In this document: positions 16,105 to 23,883 of the stretch, in pieces
How the letters are laid out: each line of letters starts with the position of its first letter
How positions within the stretch are numbered: position 1 is the stretch's first letter
Notes under the pieces: model-generated
Database searches by the model: none
The model's input: the letters and a program-made list of their open reading frames with translations, nothing else
Told to the model about the DNA's origin: nothing
Position numbers and translations under genes: made by a program
From: J089 sp964535735
GTDB lineage: Bacteria; Fidelibacterota; Marinisomatia; Marinisomatales; J089
DNA length: 50,559 nucleotides
Direction: 5' to 3'
Assembly (NCBI GenBank): GCA_964535735.1
Contig: CAZHTM010000015.1
Location: 1 to 50,559 of the forward strand

Positions 16105-17916
16105 TTAATTGCCCTCTGAATCCGAAGATTCTTTTATATTCTTTTGAACTTTTTCTGAGTCAGACACACAGGGTACAAACTGTAACTCCGGGGTGATCCG
16201 GTACTGGCATTGATTGTCCTTATAGACAAGATCTTCCGGCTCCCCATCGCTCGAGGCCCGTACCCGCCGCAGATACAAGGTTCCCTGGTCATACAACTCC
16301 AGGCGAATCCAACGACGGTGATCGTCGAATTCCCGCTGAAGACCATGTAGTTGTCCCTGTTTCCGACTGATTTCGGTCTTAACATTTCCCGAAAGATAAA
16401 GGGTTTGCTCTATGGCAATTCCTAACCGGGCTTCCACGGTGGTTGTTTCCAGAGCCAAGCGATTCCAGGTACGTTCATAAACCGGTTGGCCGTTTCGGTA
16501 AAGTTGGACCCGCTTTAGCCACCCATTGGAATGATACTCCAATTCACAGACCTTTTTCTGATCAAGCCACCATATTTCCTGGCTGATCGATCCGGAGGGA
16601 TTATAAATCCGGGAGCGGCCTACTGTTGTTCCCTGCTGATAAAACGTCTCAGACATGGGATTCCCCATCTCATACCAGCGGCGAATCAATCCATCCGGAA
16701 CTCCGTTCCGGTAGGTCCCTTCCTCCAGCAATACTCCACTCTGGTTCCAGAAAGCATATGGTCCCGAGCGTTGGTTGTTGAGATAGGATATCTGGCTCCG
16801 CATTTGGCCCGTGGAATCCCAGATTGTTTCCACTCCCGATTTGGCGCCCTGACGATATTCCGTTTCCCGAAGCAGATCTCCAGAAGGACGAAACACCTGT
16901 TGGATTCCATCTAAAAGGCCATTCTGATAATGGTGAATGGAATCCACCGCGCCGTCGGTATTCCACCACGTCCACTCCCCTGTTCGTTTTCCAAAGGCAT
17001 ATGCACCGAACTCGGCTCGCTTTCCCTGAGGATACCACCGCTTCCAGTCCCCGTTCAGAAGGCTATCCTGGTAGGATCGAATCAGGACCGGTTTTCCCTG
17101 TTCCGAATAATCAATCCAGGTTCCGTGGGGAATCCCACGCACGTATTCCCTGACGGAATCTTTTTTCCCATTACGATTATACCAGATCCAGCGATTCGTT
17201 CGGGCGCCAGTCAGCATCTCCCCCTTGAGGGCTGTTTTACCATTGGGATACCATTTCTGATACGGTCCAGAGAGCACACTGTCCGCAAACAAGCGTTTAA
17301 ATAACGGAGTACCGTCTTCATAGAAATCCACCCATACGCCATGGGGTCTATTATTCTGCCAGGACCGAATAGAATCCACCTTACCCTCGGCTGTCCTCCA
17401 AATCCAGGTTCCGGATTTTTTTCCGAATAGGAATTCTCCTTTAAAGAGAAGTTTCCCAGAAGGTGCGTATTCACGTACACCTCCGTTCAATTGCCCCTTA
17501 GCATAATGTACGACACGCTTCTTTTTCCCATTTGGATAAAATGTGGCCACGGTACCATCAAACTGACCTAACAGGTAATTCGCCACCGAATCCCGGGCTC
17601 CTTCATCTGTGAACACCTTCCATTTTCCATCACGCTGTCCCTGGAGATAGCGGCCGGTTCTATGGATTTGGCCATTGGGATACCAGGCTGTGTATTTTCC
17701 CTCCCGAATACCTTTCGACAATTCGGCAACACTTTCCACCGCACCGGTTCGATAATAGGTGATGCGCGATACCACTTCTTCCGGTTGACCTCGGCGCTGC
17801 ACCACCATTTCTTCCACGCGCTTTTGGCGATTGGGATACCGCTCAACAACTCGTGGTATGGGACCACAACTCCAAAGAAATATGAGGGTAAAGATCAGTC
17901 CGCGTTTAAAGGTCAT
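16105..17916 (-). CDS. MORN-variant repeat lipoprotein (YwqK-like), 603 aa
   Basis: A lipoprotein (lipobox FLWSC, Cys17) built almost entirely of short repeats of the form 'G.W..WYPNGK....Y..G...G', about 24 residues each. These match the MORN-variant/YwqK repeats. Some databases call this family an 'antitoxin', but nothing here points to a toxin-antitoxin pair. A higher-order period is visible: the WIWRTAEGKVDSI, WIWYNRNGKKDSV and WTWWNTDGAVDSI segments are exactly 72 residues apart. The last 150 or so residues are less regular. Such repeats fold as long beta-hairpin stacks and often bind surfaces or lipids. The gene starts 12 bases after the M1 aminopeptidase gene. Role unknown, probably envelope-associated. 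Confidence 0.85.
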   Translation of the reverse strand: MTFKRGLIFTLIFLWSCGPIPRVVERYPNRQKRVEEMVVQRRGQPEEVVSRITYYRTGAVESVAELSKGIREGKYTAWYPNGQIHRTGRYLQGQRDGKWKVFTDEGARDSVANYLLGQFDGTVATFYPNGKKKRVVHYAKGQLNGGVREYAPSGKLLFKGEFLFGKKSGTWIWRTAEGKVDSIRSWQNNRPHGVWVDFYEDGTPLFKRLFADSVLSGPYQKWYPNGKTALKGEMLTGARTNRWIWYNRNGKKDSVREYVRGIPHGTWIDYSEQGKPVLIRSYQDSLLNGDWKRWYPQGKRAEFGAYAFGKRTGEWTWWNTDGAVDSIHHYQNGLLDGIQQVFRPSGDLLRETEYRQGAKSGVETIWDSTGQMRSQISYLNNQRSGPYAFWNQSGVLLEEGTYRNGVPDGLIRRWYEMGNPMSETFYQQGTTVGRSRIYNPSGSISQEIWWLDQKKVCELEYHSNGWLKRVQLYRNGQPVYERTWNRLALETTTVEARLGIAIEQTLYLSGNVKTEISRKQGQLHGLQREFDDHRRWIRLELYDQGTLYLRRVRASSDGEPEDLVYKDNQCQYRITPELQFVPCVSDSEKVQKNIKESSDSEGN

Positions 17917-17928
17917 AGAATAGGCGTC

Positions 17929-19878
17929 CTATTTTAGATACACCACCTTCTCGGTTTGAACAAACGATCCGGCGCGGAAGCGTACCAAGTAGATACCTCC
18001 GGGTACCACACGTCCAACCCGGTCCTTTCCATTCCATTCAAAGAGGTGTTGTCCCGCAGGCTTCACGGTCGTCCAGGTAACGATTTCATGGCCGGTCAAA
18101 TCATAAATAGAGAAATTCACTTCCGCCCTTCCCCGCAGGGAATAAGGGATGGTCGTCCGTGCATTGAAGGGATTGGGATAAGCTGGCTTTAGGGACCAGT
18201 CCAGAGGTAGAGATTCGTCTGCAGTATTCATGGGTACATAGTTCACCATCCGGAGAATCCACTGATCCGGGTCAAGGATCAAAGATCGGACCTGGACATC
18301 AGGAGGAAGGGGTATGTCATAGATCGCCGCAGGAGTATTGTTCTGAACCACCACTGTAAAGACGGTATCCTGGCCGTGGATTTCCAAATCAATGGGCATG
18401 GTAAACACGGTGCCCCCGGTCGAGGATTGACTGATGCTCACATGTAGAGTATCACCGATTTGCGTGTAACCCACGGTATAATTGGGATAATAGCTTTCAT
18501 AAATCCATTGCTGAAAGAAAGGGTGTAAATCCATCCCTGACACCGATTCACACAAATCCCGGAACTGTTCCGTGGTGGCGGAACCAAAACGAAATTGTGG
18601 ATCGGAGCTGTAGGTTTGAAGAATGGTAAAAAAGGTGGAATCACCTACAACATGACGAAGCATATGAACGACCCAGGCACCTTTGGCATATGAAAGATCG
18701 TAATTAAAAATCGCACCCACGGAGGTGGGTTCCTCCACAAAAATAGTTCCACCTCCATAATAACGACGGGAATTCATAAACGTGTGATAACCGGTCGATC
18801 CATCCTGAGACTCCCACCAGATGGCCTGGCTATACGTGGCAAACCCTTCGTTCAGCCAGATGTGATGAAAATCGGCGCAGGTCACCATATCACCCCACCA
18901 TTGATGCGCCAATTCATGGGCTATTAAATCCAGGCTCCAGCCCCCCATACTGGTGATGGTCTGATGTTCCATGCCCCCGCCCCAGCCAAATTCGGCGTGG
19001 CCATATTTTTCATTGAGGAATGGATATTCACCATAGCGAAGAGCAAATTCGTGAATCATGTCCTTGGTTCGGAGGTAATTATTTTGCAGCAGACTCATAT
19101 GGTCTGGATAGGAGAAAAACTGTAGAGGCATCGTCGTTGTGGTATCCAGGGCCAAATAGGAATCTTCCCACACCGTGTAGGGATACATAGCCACTGACAC
19201 TAAATAAGTGGCAATGGGGTACCGTTCTTTCCAATAGTAGGTGGTGGTACCATCATTTCCCTGGGCGGTTCGATCTAAAACACCATTGGAGGCTACTACC
19301 AGTCCAGTGGGAACAGTGATGATTATATCAACGGAATCCGGCTTATCGCTGGGATCGTCCTTGCAGGGCCACCAATCCCGGGCACCGTAAGGCTCGGATA
19401 GCGACCAGATGTGGTCATTCCCATTTCGGGATGAAAATACAAAGGAACCGAAGCCATTGGGATCGGGCGTACCGGAATAATCTACTACTGCTTCTACCAC
19501 AGCACCAGCGGGTTGGGGATGTAGCGTTACAGATAAAAGATCGCTCAGGTGACTAAACATGGCCGCTGTATCGGCAATTGTTACCGTTGCAACCGTGAGA
19601 TTATCGGCTAGATCCAGATCCAATTGAGCTAAGCCACTGTCCACAACGGTTACCCGCACCAAGACAGACCCCTCGATGGTTTGAGTGTCGGGATGAATGG
19701 AGAGATTGAGTCGATAATACGTTACGTCCACCCCTTCCTGAGCCGGGGTAAGAACGTTGGTGGCATTTAGCCAGCGGGCGGCGGAGCGAGCGGCGTTGCA
19801 TTTCCCCGCTTCCGGAAAGTCCTGGGCACTGCCAAAAGCAATCAATGCCAATACTAACGGGAAAAACTGTTTTTTCAT
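17929..19878 (-). CDS. Secreted M1 family aminopeptidase with type IX-like sorting tail
   Basis: Zinc aminopeptidase of 649 aa. The ATG at 19878 (MKKQFFPL) follows a GAAAGG site and is chosen over a TTG two codons upstream. A signal peptide is followed by an M1 N-terminal beta domain. The zinc site is HELAH at 321-325 with Glu344 in NEGFATY, and GGGMEHQ provides the substrate motif. The C-terminal 85 or so residues form a sorting domain (KPAYPNPFNARTTIPY, then ...GGIYLVRF... and a final K). It is therefore predicted to cross the outer membrane by a type IX-like route and act outside the cell. It lies 14 bases after the S46 peptidase gene; the two would jointly turn peptides into amino acids and dipeptides. 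Confidence 0.92.
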   Translation of the reverse strand: MKKQFFPLVLALIAFGSAQDFPEAGKCNAARSAARWLNATNVLTPAQEGVDVTYYRLNLSIHPDTQTIEGSVLVRVTVVDSGLAQLDLDLADNLTVATVTIADTAAMFSHLSDLLSVTLHPQPAGAVVEAVVDYSGTPDPNGFGSFVFSSRNGNDHIWSLSEPYGARDWWPCKDDPSDKPDSVDIIITVPTGLVVASNGVLDRTAQGNDGTTTYYWKERYPIATYLVSVAMYPYTVWEDSYLALDTTTTMPLQFFSYPDHMSLLQNNYLRTKDMIHEFALRYGEYPFLNEKYGHAEFGWGGGMEHQTITSMGGWSLDLIAHELAHQWWGDMVTCADFHHIWLNEGFATYSQAIWWESQDGSTGYHTFMNSRRYYGGGTIFVEEPTSVGAIFNYDLSYAKGAWVVHMLRHVVGDSTFFTILQTYSSDPQFRFGSATTEQFRDLCESVSGMDLHPFFQQWIYESYYPNYTVGYTQIGDTLHVSISQSSTGGTVFTMPIDLEIHGQDTVFTVVVQNNTPAAIYDIPLPPDVQVRSLILDPDQWILRMVNYVPMNTADESLPLDWSLKPAYPNPFNARTTIPYSLRGRAEVNFSIYDLTGHEIVTWTTVKPAGQHLFEWNGKDRVGRVVPGGIYLVRFRAGSFVQTEKVVYLK

Positions 19879-19898
19879 TGTCAACCTTTCGTCGATGG

Positions 19899-22028
19899 CT
19901 AGAAGCCAAGTTCTTTCAAAATGTAGTCGGCTCCGGCAACTTTTTCCGTCACAAACAAGACGTAACGTATATCCACCGATATAGTTCTTTCTAACGCTTC
20001 ATCGTAGCGCCAGTCTGCCAATAGAGCTTCATAGTTCAAATCAAAGGCGATGCCGATCAATTCTCCCCAGGCATTCAAGACAGGACTGCCGCTGTTGCCA
20101 TTGGTAATGTCGCATTGATGGGTAAAAGCCACCGGCACGTCCCCTAAGTCCGGATCGGCCCAGCGGCCAAAGTCCTTGGATTCTTCCAGAGTTCTCAACA
20201 CTGGTGGCATGTTGAAGGGTTTTTCCCCTGTATCTTTTTCAATCACACCACGAAGAGTGGTTTGCGATGAATAATTAACTGCATCACGGGGAGAATATCC
20301 TTCCACATATCCATAGGTAAATCGCAACGTGCCGTTGGCATCAGGATAGATTTGACCTTGTCGATAGGTTTGAACGGCATCCACATAAGCTCGGCGTATC
20401 GTTTTCATTTCCGCATTCCAGGCTTCATTCCAATCGCGCATTTCTTCGTGAATAGGATACAACGCAAACGCCAAATTCAACATGGGATCATTCGCCGCTT
20501 TTAGTTCATTTGATGTGGCTTGATACCAAGCACGGGCTTGTTCCACATCCGCCAAGGCGGTCCCGGAGACCAAATAATCCACAGCAGCAGTCACCGATCC
20601 TTGATCGGCAATGAGTTTATCCAGAGGTGCAATCCGTTTATCCTCAGGCAAGGTCTGGGATTGCTCCAACGTCCAATTCAGCAAAGCCCGTTCCGCTGGC
20701 TCATAGTAACTATAATAACGATATTTCAGCCGGTCGACCTGGCGTTCCACATCTTTCTCAGAAAAATTTGGATCCCGTTCCTCGTCGGGCTTTTCCCGTT
20801 CCATCACCGTATAGACGATAGAGTTGGCTGTAGAGGATAAGGTCCCGGCCAACCAACCAAAAAGTCCCAGAACCTGATCGCGAGTATCCCGTGCCTCCAG
20901 ATCGGCATAGTGAGCGGCAATATCTGACAATACAGATCCATATTTTTTTCTGGTTTTTCGTTTGGATTGAATAAATCGATCCAACTCGGCTTCAAATTGT
21001 CTTTTTTCTTCAAGAAAATGAGCCTTTTCCATAGCAGACTGCATGCCCCGGGTTTTCTTCAGATAATTGGACAGTCCTTTAATCCGACCCGCCACTTTGA
21101 TGGCCGCTTCGGGACTGGCGGCTCCCAGGCTGTCCATAAGAGAAATGACGTAATCAAACCGAGCAATGGTCCGGGGATAGCTAACCCGTAGATTGTAATC
21201 TACAGTCCAGGATGTGCGGTAACGGTTGGTGTGTCCGGGATATCCCAGAATAAATGTTAGATCTCCTGGGTCCAGGTCATGGGTAGATATCTTCAAATAT
21301 CGTTTGGGATGATAGGGAACATTCGCCGGATCATAAGCCCGGCCCACTCCATCAGGTGAAACATAGACTCGCATGAAGGCAAAATCACCAGAATGGCGCG
21401 GCCACATCCAGTTGTCAATTTCCGCACCATAATTTCCAATCGCCAGGGGCGGCATATAGACTACTCGCACATCATCGAAACGTTTGTACACATAGAGCCA
21501 GTATTCACGACCAGAATACATACTCGCCACTCGAGCTTCAATATCCTCGCCTTCAGCTTCAACCTGGTCCTTTAGCACCTGAATCGCCGCTTTAATGGCC
21601 CGTTCCCGGCTTACGGGATCATCCGATTTTTTCACTGATTTAGTGATTCGTTCAGTAACGTTCTTCACCCTGACCAAGATTTTTGCTGAGGTTCCTGGGG
21701 CCTGGATTTCCTCCTCCCTGTTTTTGGCTAGAAATCCGTTGGTAAGGTAGTCTGTCCCTTGGGTGGAAGCTCGCTGAACCGCTCCGTAGGCCACGTGATG
21801 GTTGGTCAGTAACAGGCCATCCGGAGAGACAAATTCTGCCGTGCCACCACCAAGATTGACAATAGCATCCGCCAGGGACGAGCCTTTAGAATTGTAGATA
21901 TCATCAGCTGTAAGGTGAAATCCTGCTTCCTTCAAGGGGAGGGTTTTTATTTGCTCAGGAAGCCACAGTCCTTCTTTGGCGAATAGCAGCGTGAAACAAA
22001 AAAGAAAACTAAGGGTAATTCGTTGCAT
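19899..22028 (-). CDS. S46 family serine peptidase (DPP7/DPP11-like)
   Basis: Dipeptidyl-peptidase of family S46, 709 aa from the ATG at 22028 (MQRITLSFLFCF, preceded by GGAG). The frame is open to 22163, but the added residues include no usual start context and would bury the signal peptide. The chymotrypsin-like triad is visible as LLTNHH (His77/78), a later Asp, and GNSGSP with Ser646 as nucleophile. S46 enzymes release dipeptides from oligopeptides in the periplasm. The segment after the nucleophile (FDLNYEALLADWRYDE) corresponds to the specificity region, but I cannot tell DPP7 from DPP11 preference. It heads the run S46, M1, MORN protein, dut. Confidence 0.92.
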   Translation of the reverse strand: MQRITLSFLFCFTLLFAKEGLWLPEQIKTLPLKEAGFHLTADDIYNSKGSSLADAIVNLGGGTAEFVSPDGLLLTNHHVAYGAVQRASTQGTDYLTNGFLAKNREEEIQAPGTSAKILVRVKNVTERITKSVKKSDDPVSRERAIKAAIQVLKDQVEAEGEDIEARVASMYSGREYWLYVYKRFDDVRVVYMPPLAIGNYGAEIDNWMWPRHSGDFAFMRVYVSPDGVGRAYDPANVPYHPKRYLKISTHDLDPGDLTFILGYPGHTNRYRTSWTVDYNLRVSYPRTIARFDYVISLMDSLGAASPEAAIKVAGRIKGLSNYLKKTRGMQSAMEKAHFLEEKRQFEAELDRFIQSKRKTRKKYGSVLSDIAAHYADLEARDTRDQVLGLFGWLAGTLSSTANSIVYTVMEREKPDEERDPNFSEKDVERQVDRLKYRYYSYYEPAERALLNWTLEQSQTLPEDKRIAPLDKLIADQGSVTAAVDYLVSGTALADVEQARAWYQATSNELKAANDPMLNLAFALYPIHEEMRDWNEAWNAEMKTIRRAYVDAVQTYRQGQIYPDANGTLRFTYGYVEGYSPRDAVNYSSQTTLRGVIEKDTGEKPFNMPPVLRTLEESKDFGRWADPDLGDVPVAFTHQCDITNGNSGSPVLNAWGELIGIAFDLNYEALLADWRYDEALERTISVDIRYVLFVTEKVAGADYILKELGF

Positions 22029-22361
22029 GGGGTCTCCAGAAAATATTTTCCGGTGGAATTTACGGCAACCGATGACAATGTATTTGTGACAAAAATAAGG
22101 AAATAGTCCTTCATTCATAATAAAGAATTCATGCACAAATAGGTAGATCGTAACGAATAACATAGGACCGGCAATCTGGCAGTATCAAACAGGATTTCAT
22201 CAGCAAACATAGGCGGGGACTTTTATTGTGCAAATTACAGGAATCATGAGTCTATCGAAGGACGACACAAGTCTACGACCCTGTATTAACATGGAGATAA
22301 AACGGAAAAACTTACCCGCTAGCAACCTTGACAAAGTGCGAAAAAACCGGTACGTTGGGAT
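22029..22361. other. Divergent intergenic region between S46 peptidase and PEBP genes
   Basis: These 333 bases separate two genes that are transcribed away from each other, so they should hold two promoters. On the plus strand TTGACA at 22328-22333 is followed after 17 bases by TACGTT at 22351-22356, a plausible but weak sigma-70-type pair. No conserved RNA fold or repeat was recognised in the rest. Confidence 0.4.
22328..22356 (+). promoter_or_regulatory. Candidate promoter for the PEBP-pcm pair
   Basis: TTGACA (22328-22333), a 17-base spacer and TACGTT (22351-22356). The -35 is perfect and the -10 matches three of six consensus bases; it is also one base from the Bacteroidetes-type TAnnTTTG. 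Transcription would begin near 22363, just downstream of the GTG at 22362, which argues for translation from the ATG at 22434. Confidence 0.35.
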
Positions 22362-22889
22362 GTGAAATTTTGGTTATTTATGGGGTTTGCTTTCCTGCTT
22401 TCAACAGCAGGCCTATTCGGAAAGGAGGCCAGCATGAACTTAGGTTCTACAGCATTTCAAGACGGGCAACCGATTCCGATTTCTTACTCCTGTGAAGGAA
22501 AAGACTATTCTCCTGACGTATTCTGGACCGATTTACCTGATGGCACTCGGAGTTTGGCCCTTACCTGTGTTGATCCTGATGCACCCATGGGAGACTGGAT
22601 TCACTGGATCGCATGGAACATCCCGCCTGATATGAAATCTTTACCGGAAGGGATTGATCCGGTAGATCATACCCGGTTTACTCAGGGCACCAATAGTTGG
22701 GGACGTACTGGTTACGGCGGTCCCTGTCCACCACCAGGTCATGGCACCCACCATTACATCTTTACTCTCTACGCCCTGAACGTAGATCGGTTGCATCTTG
22801 ATACCGGTGCCCGGTATAAAGATTTAATAGCCCTTATTGAAGGACATGTTCTAGGAAAAGCAATCCTCACAGGCACTTATGAACGGTAA
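22362..22889 (+). CDS. YbhB/YbcL-type PEBP (Raf kinase inhibitor-like) protein
   Basis: Phosphatidylethanolamine-binding-protein family member. The PEBP blocks are CVDPDAPMGDWIHW, the GPCPPPGHGTHHYIF motif and the short C-terminal helix. Two starts are possible. GTG at 22362 gives 175 aa with a signal-like N-terminus (KFWLFMGFAFLLSTAGLFG) but has no properly spaced ribosome site. ATG at 22434 gives 151 aa, lacks the signal and has a strong AGGAGG five bases upstream. The longer form is listed because the hydrophobic leader is coding-like. Bacterial homologues bind small ligands or lipids, and their role is poorly known. pcm follows after 12 bases on the same strand. Confidence 0.85.
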   Translation: MKFWLFMGFAFLLSTAGLFGKEASMNLGSTAFQDGQPIPISYSCEGKDYSPDVFWTDLPDGTRSLALTCVDPDAPMGDWIHWIAWNIPPDMKSLPEGIDPVDHTRFTQGTNSWGRTGYGGPCPPPGHGTHHYIFTLYALNVDRLHLDTGARYKDLIALIEGHVLGKAILTGTYER

Positions 22890-22901
22890 TAGCCCACCGG
22901 G

Positions 22902-23603
22902 ATGAATGCTCTTTTTTGGGGACTAGGCTTACTTATTTTTCTAGAAGGACAAACGCCTGACCCGTTTATGACCATCAGAGAAACCATGATTCGCCAGGAT
23001 ATTCAGGGTCGTGGAGTCACGTCTCCTGAGATATTGAACGCTTTTCGGCAGGTACCACGGCATCTTTTTGTTCCCAAAGCCCTCCAACAGTCGGCCTATG
23101 ATGACCGCCCCTTGCCCATCGGTTACAGGCAAACTATTTCTCAGCCCTATATTGTAGCGTTTATGACAGATCTTTTGGACCCTCAACCCACTGACACAGT
23201 ACTGGAGATTGGGACCGGATCCGGTTATCAGGCCGCTATTCTGGCTACTCTCTGTGCTAAAGTATATTCCATGGAAATCATCCCGGGGTTGGGACATGAG
23301 GCAACTCAACGCCTGAAGGATTTAGGTTATAGTAATGTGGAAGTACAAGTAGGTGACGGGTATCAGGGTTGGCCGGAACATGCACCGTTTGATAAAATTA
23401 TTGTCACAGCGGCTCCTAGGAAAATTCCCCAGGCGCTAATCGACCAATTATCCTCTGGCGGCCGATTGGTGATTCCCGCTGGTCCTCAGTATGGGGGACA
23501 ATTTCTCTGGATAGTCTCTAAAGATAAAACTGGTGCAATCCACAAACAGCGATCTCTGCCGGTGGCATTTGTTCCTATGATACATGGACAGGAGAAGGAA
23601 TAA
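22902..23603 (+). CDS. pcm: Protein-L-isoaspartate O-methyltransferase, apparently exported
   Basis: Repairs isoaspartyl residues in aged proteins by SAM-dependent methylation. The 233-aa sequence has the PCMT signatures: PRHLFVP, YDDRPLPIGYRQTISQPYIV, and the SAM loop LEIGTGSGYQAA. Unlike typical cytoplasmic Pcm, it begins with a hydrophobic stretch (MNALFWGLGLLIFLEGQ) resembling a signal peptide or anchor. If the first 17 residues are not translated, an internal ATG at 22968 (MTIRET) would give the usual cytoplasmic form. Export would be surprising because SAM is cytoplasmic. Signal-bearing Pcm proteins are nevertheless annotated in other Gram-negatives. Confidence 0.9.
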   Translation: MNALFWGLGLLIFLEGQTPDPFMTIRETMIRQDIQGRGVTSPEILNAFRQVPRHLFVPKALQQSAYDDRPLPIGYRQTISQPYIVAFMTDLLDPQPTDTVLEIGTGSGYQAAILATLCAKVYSMEIIPGLGHEATQRLKDLGYSNVEVQVGDGYQGWPEHAPFDKIIVTAAPRKIPQALIDQLSSGGRLVIPAGPQYGGQFLWIVSKDKTGAIHKQRSLPVAFVPMIHGQEKE

Positions 23604-23883
23604 GGGGACTGGGAAGTCGAAATCTACAGTCAGAAAGTTCTACATCTGGTCGTCTGGAGACTCTTTGAACCTATTTTGAATGTTTTGGATTGAACGCGTT
23701 TCAACCTGTCAACGTACTTATATGCTGAGTTTGGCCGAGCCTTTGGTTAGCTAAAGGATAAATCAGGACACATAACCATATACAGACTGCCTAAAAGTAT
23801 GGAAATCCCTTCATTTGCCAATCTTGGTGTCCAACGTATTTCGACTTAATTTATCTATATTATTAAAACGGGGAATCCTTCAC

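Noticed and set aside
16105..17916. Toxin-antitoxin role for the YwqK-like repeat protein
   Set aside because: It is a 603-aa lipoprotein with a secretion signal and no small toxin gene beside it. The antitoxin label of the repeat family is not informative here.
23740..23757. Near-palindrome CCTTTGGTTAGCTAAAGG before the GHL10 gene
   Set aside because: It needs two G-T pairs, has no loop or T-run and no second copy, so it is not distinguishable from chance.
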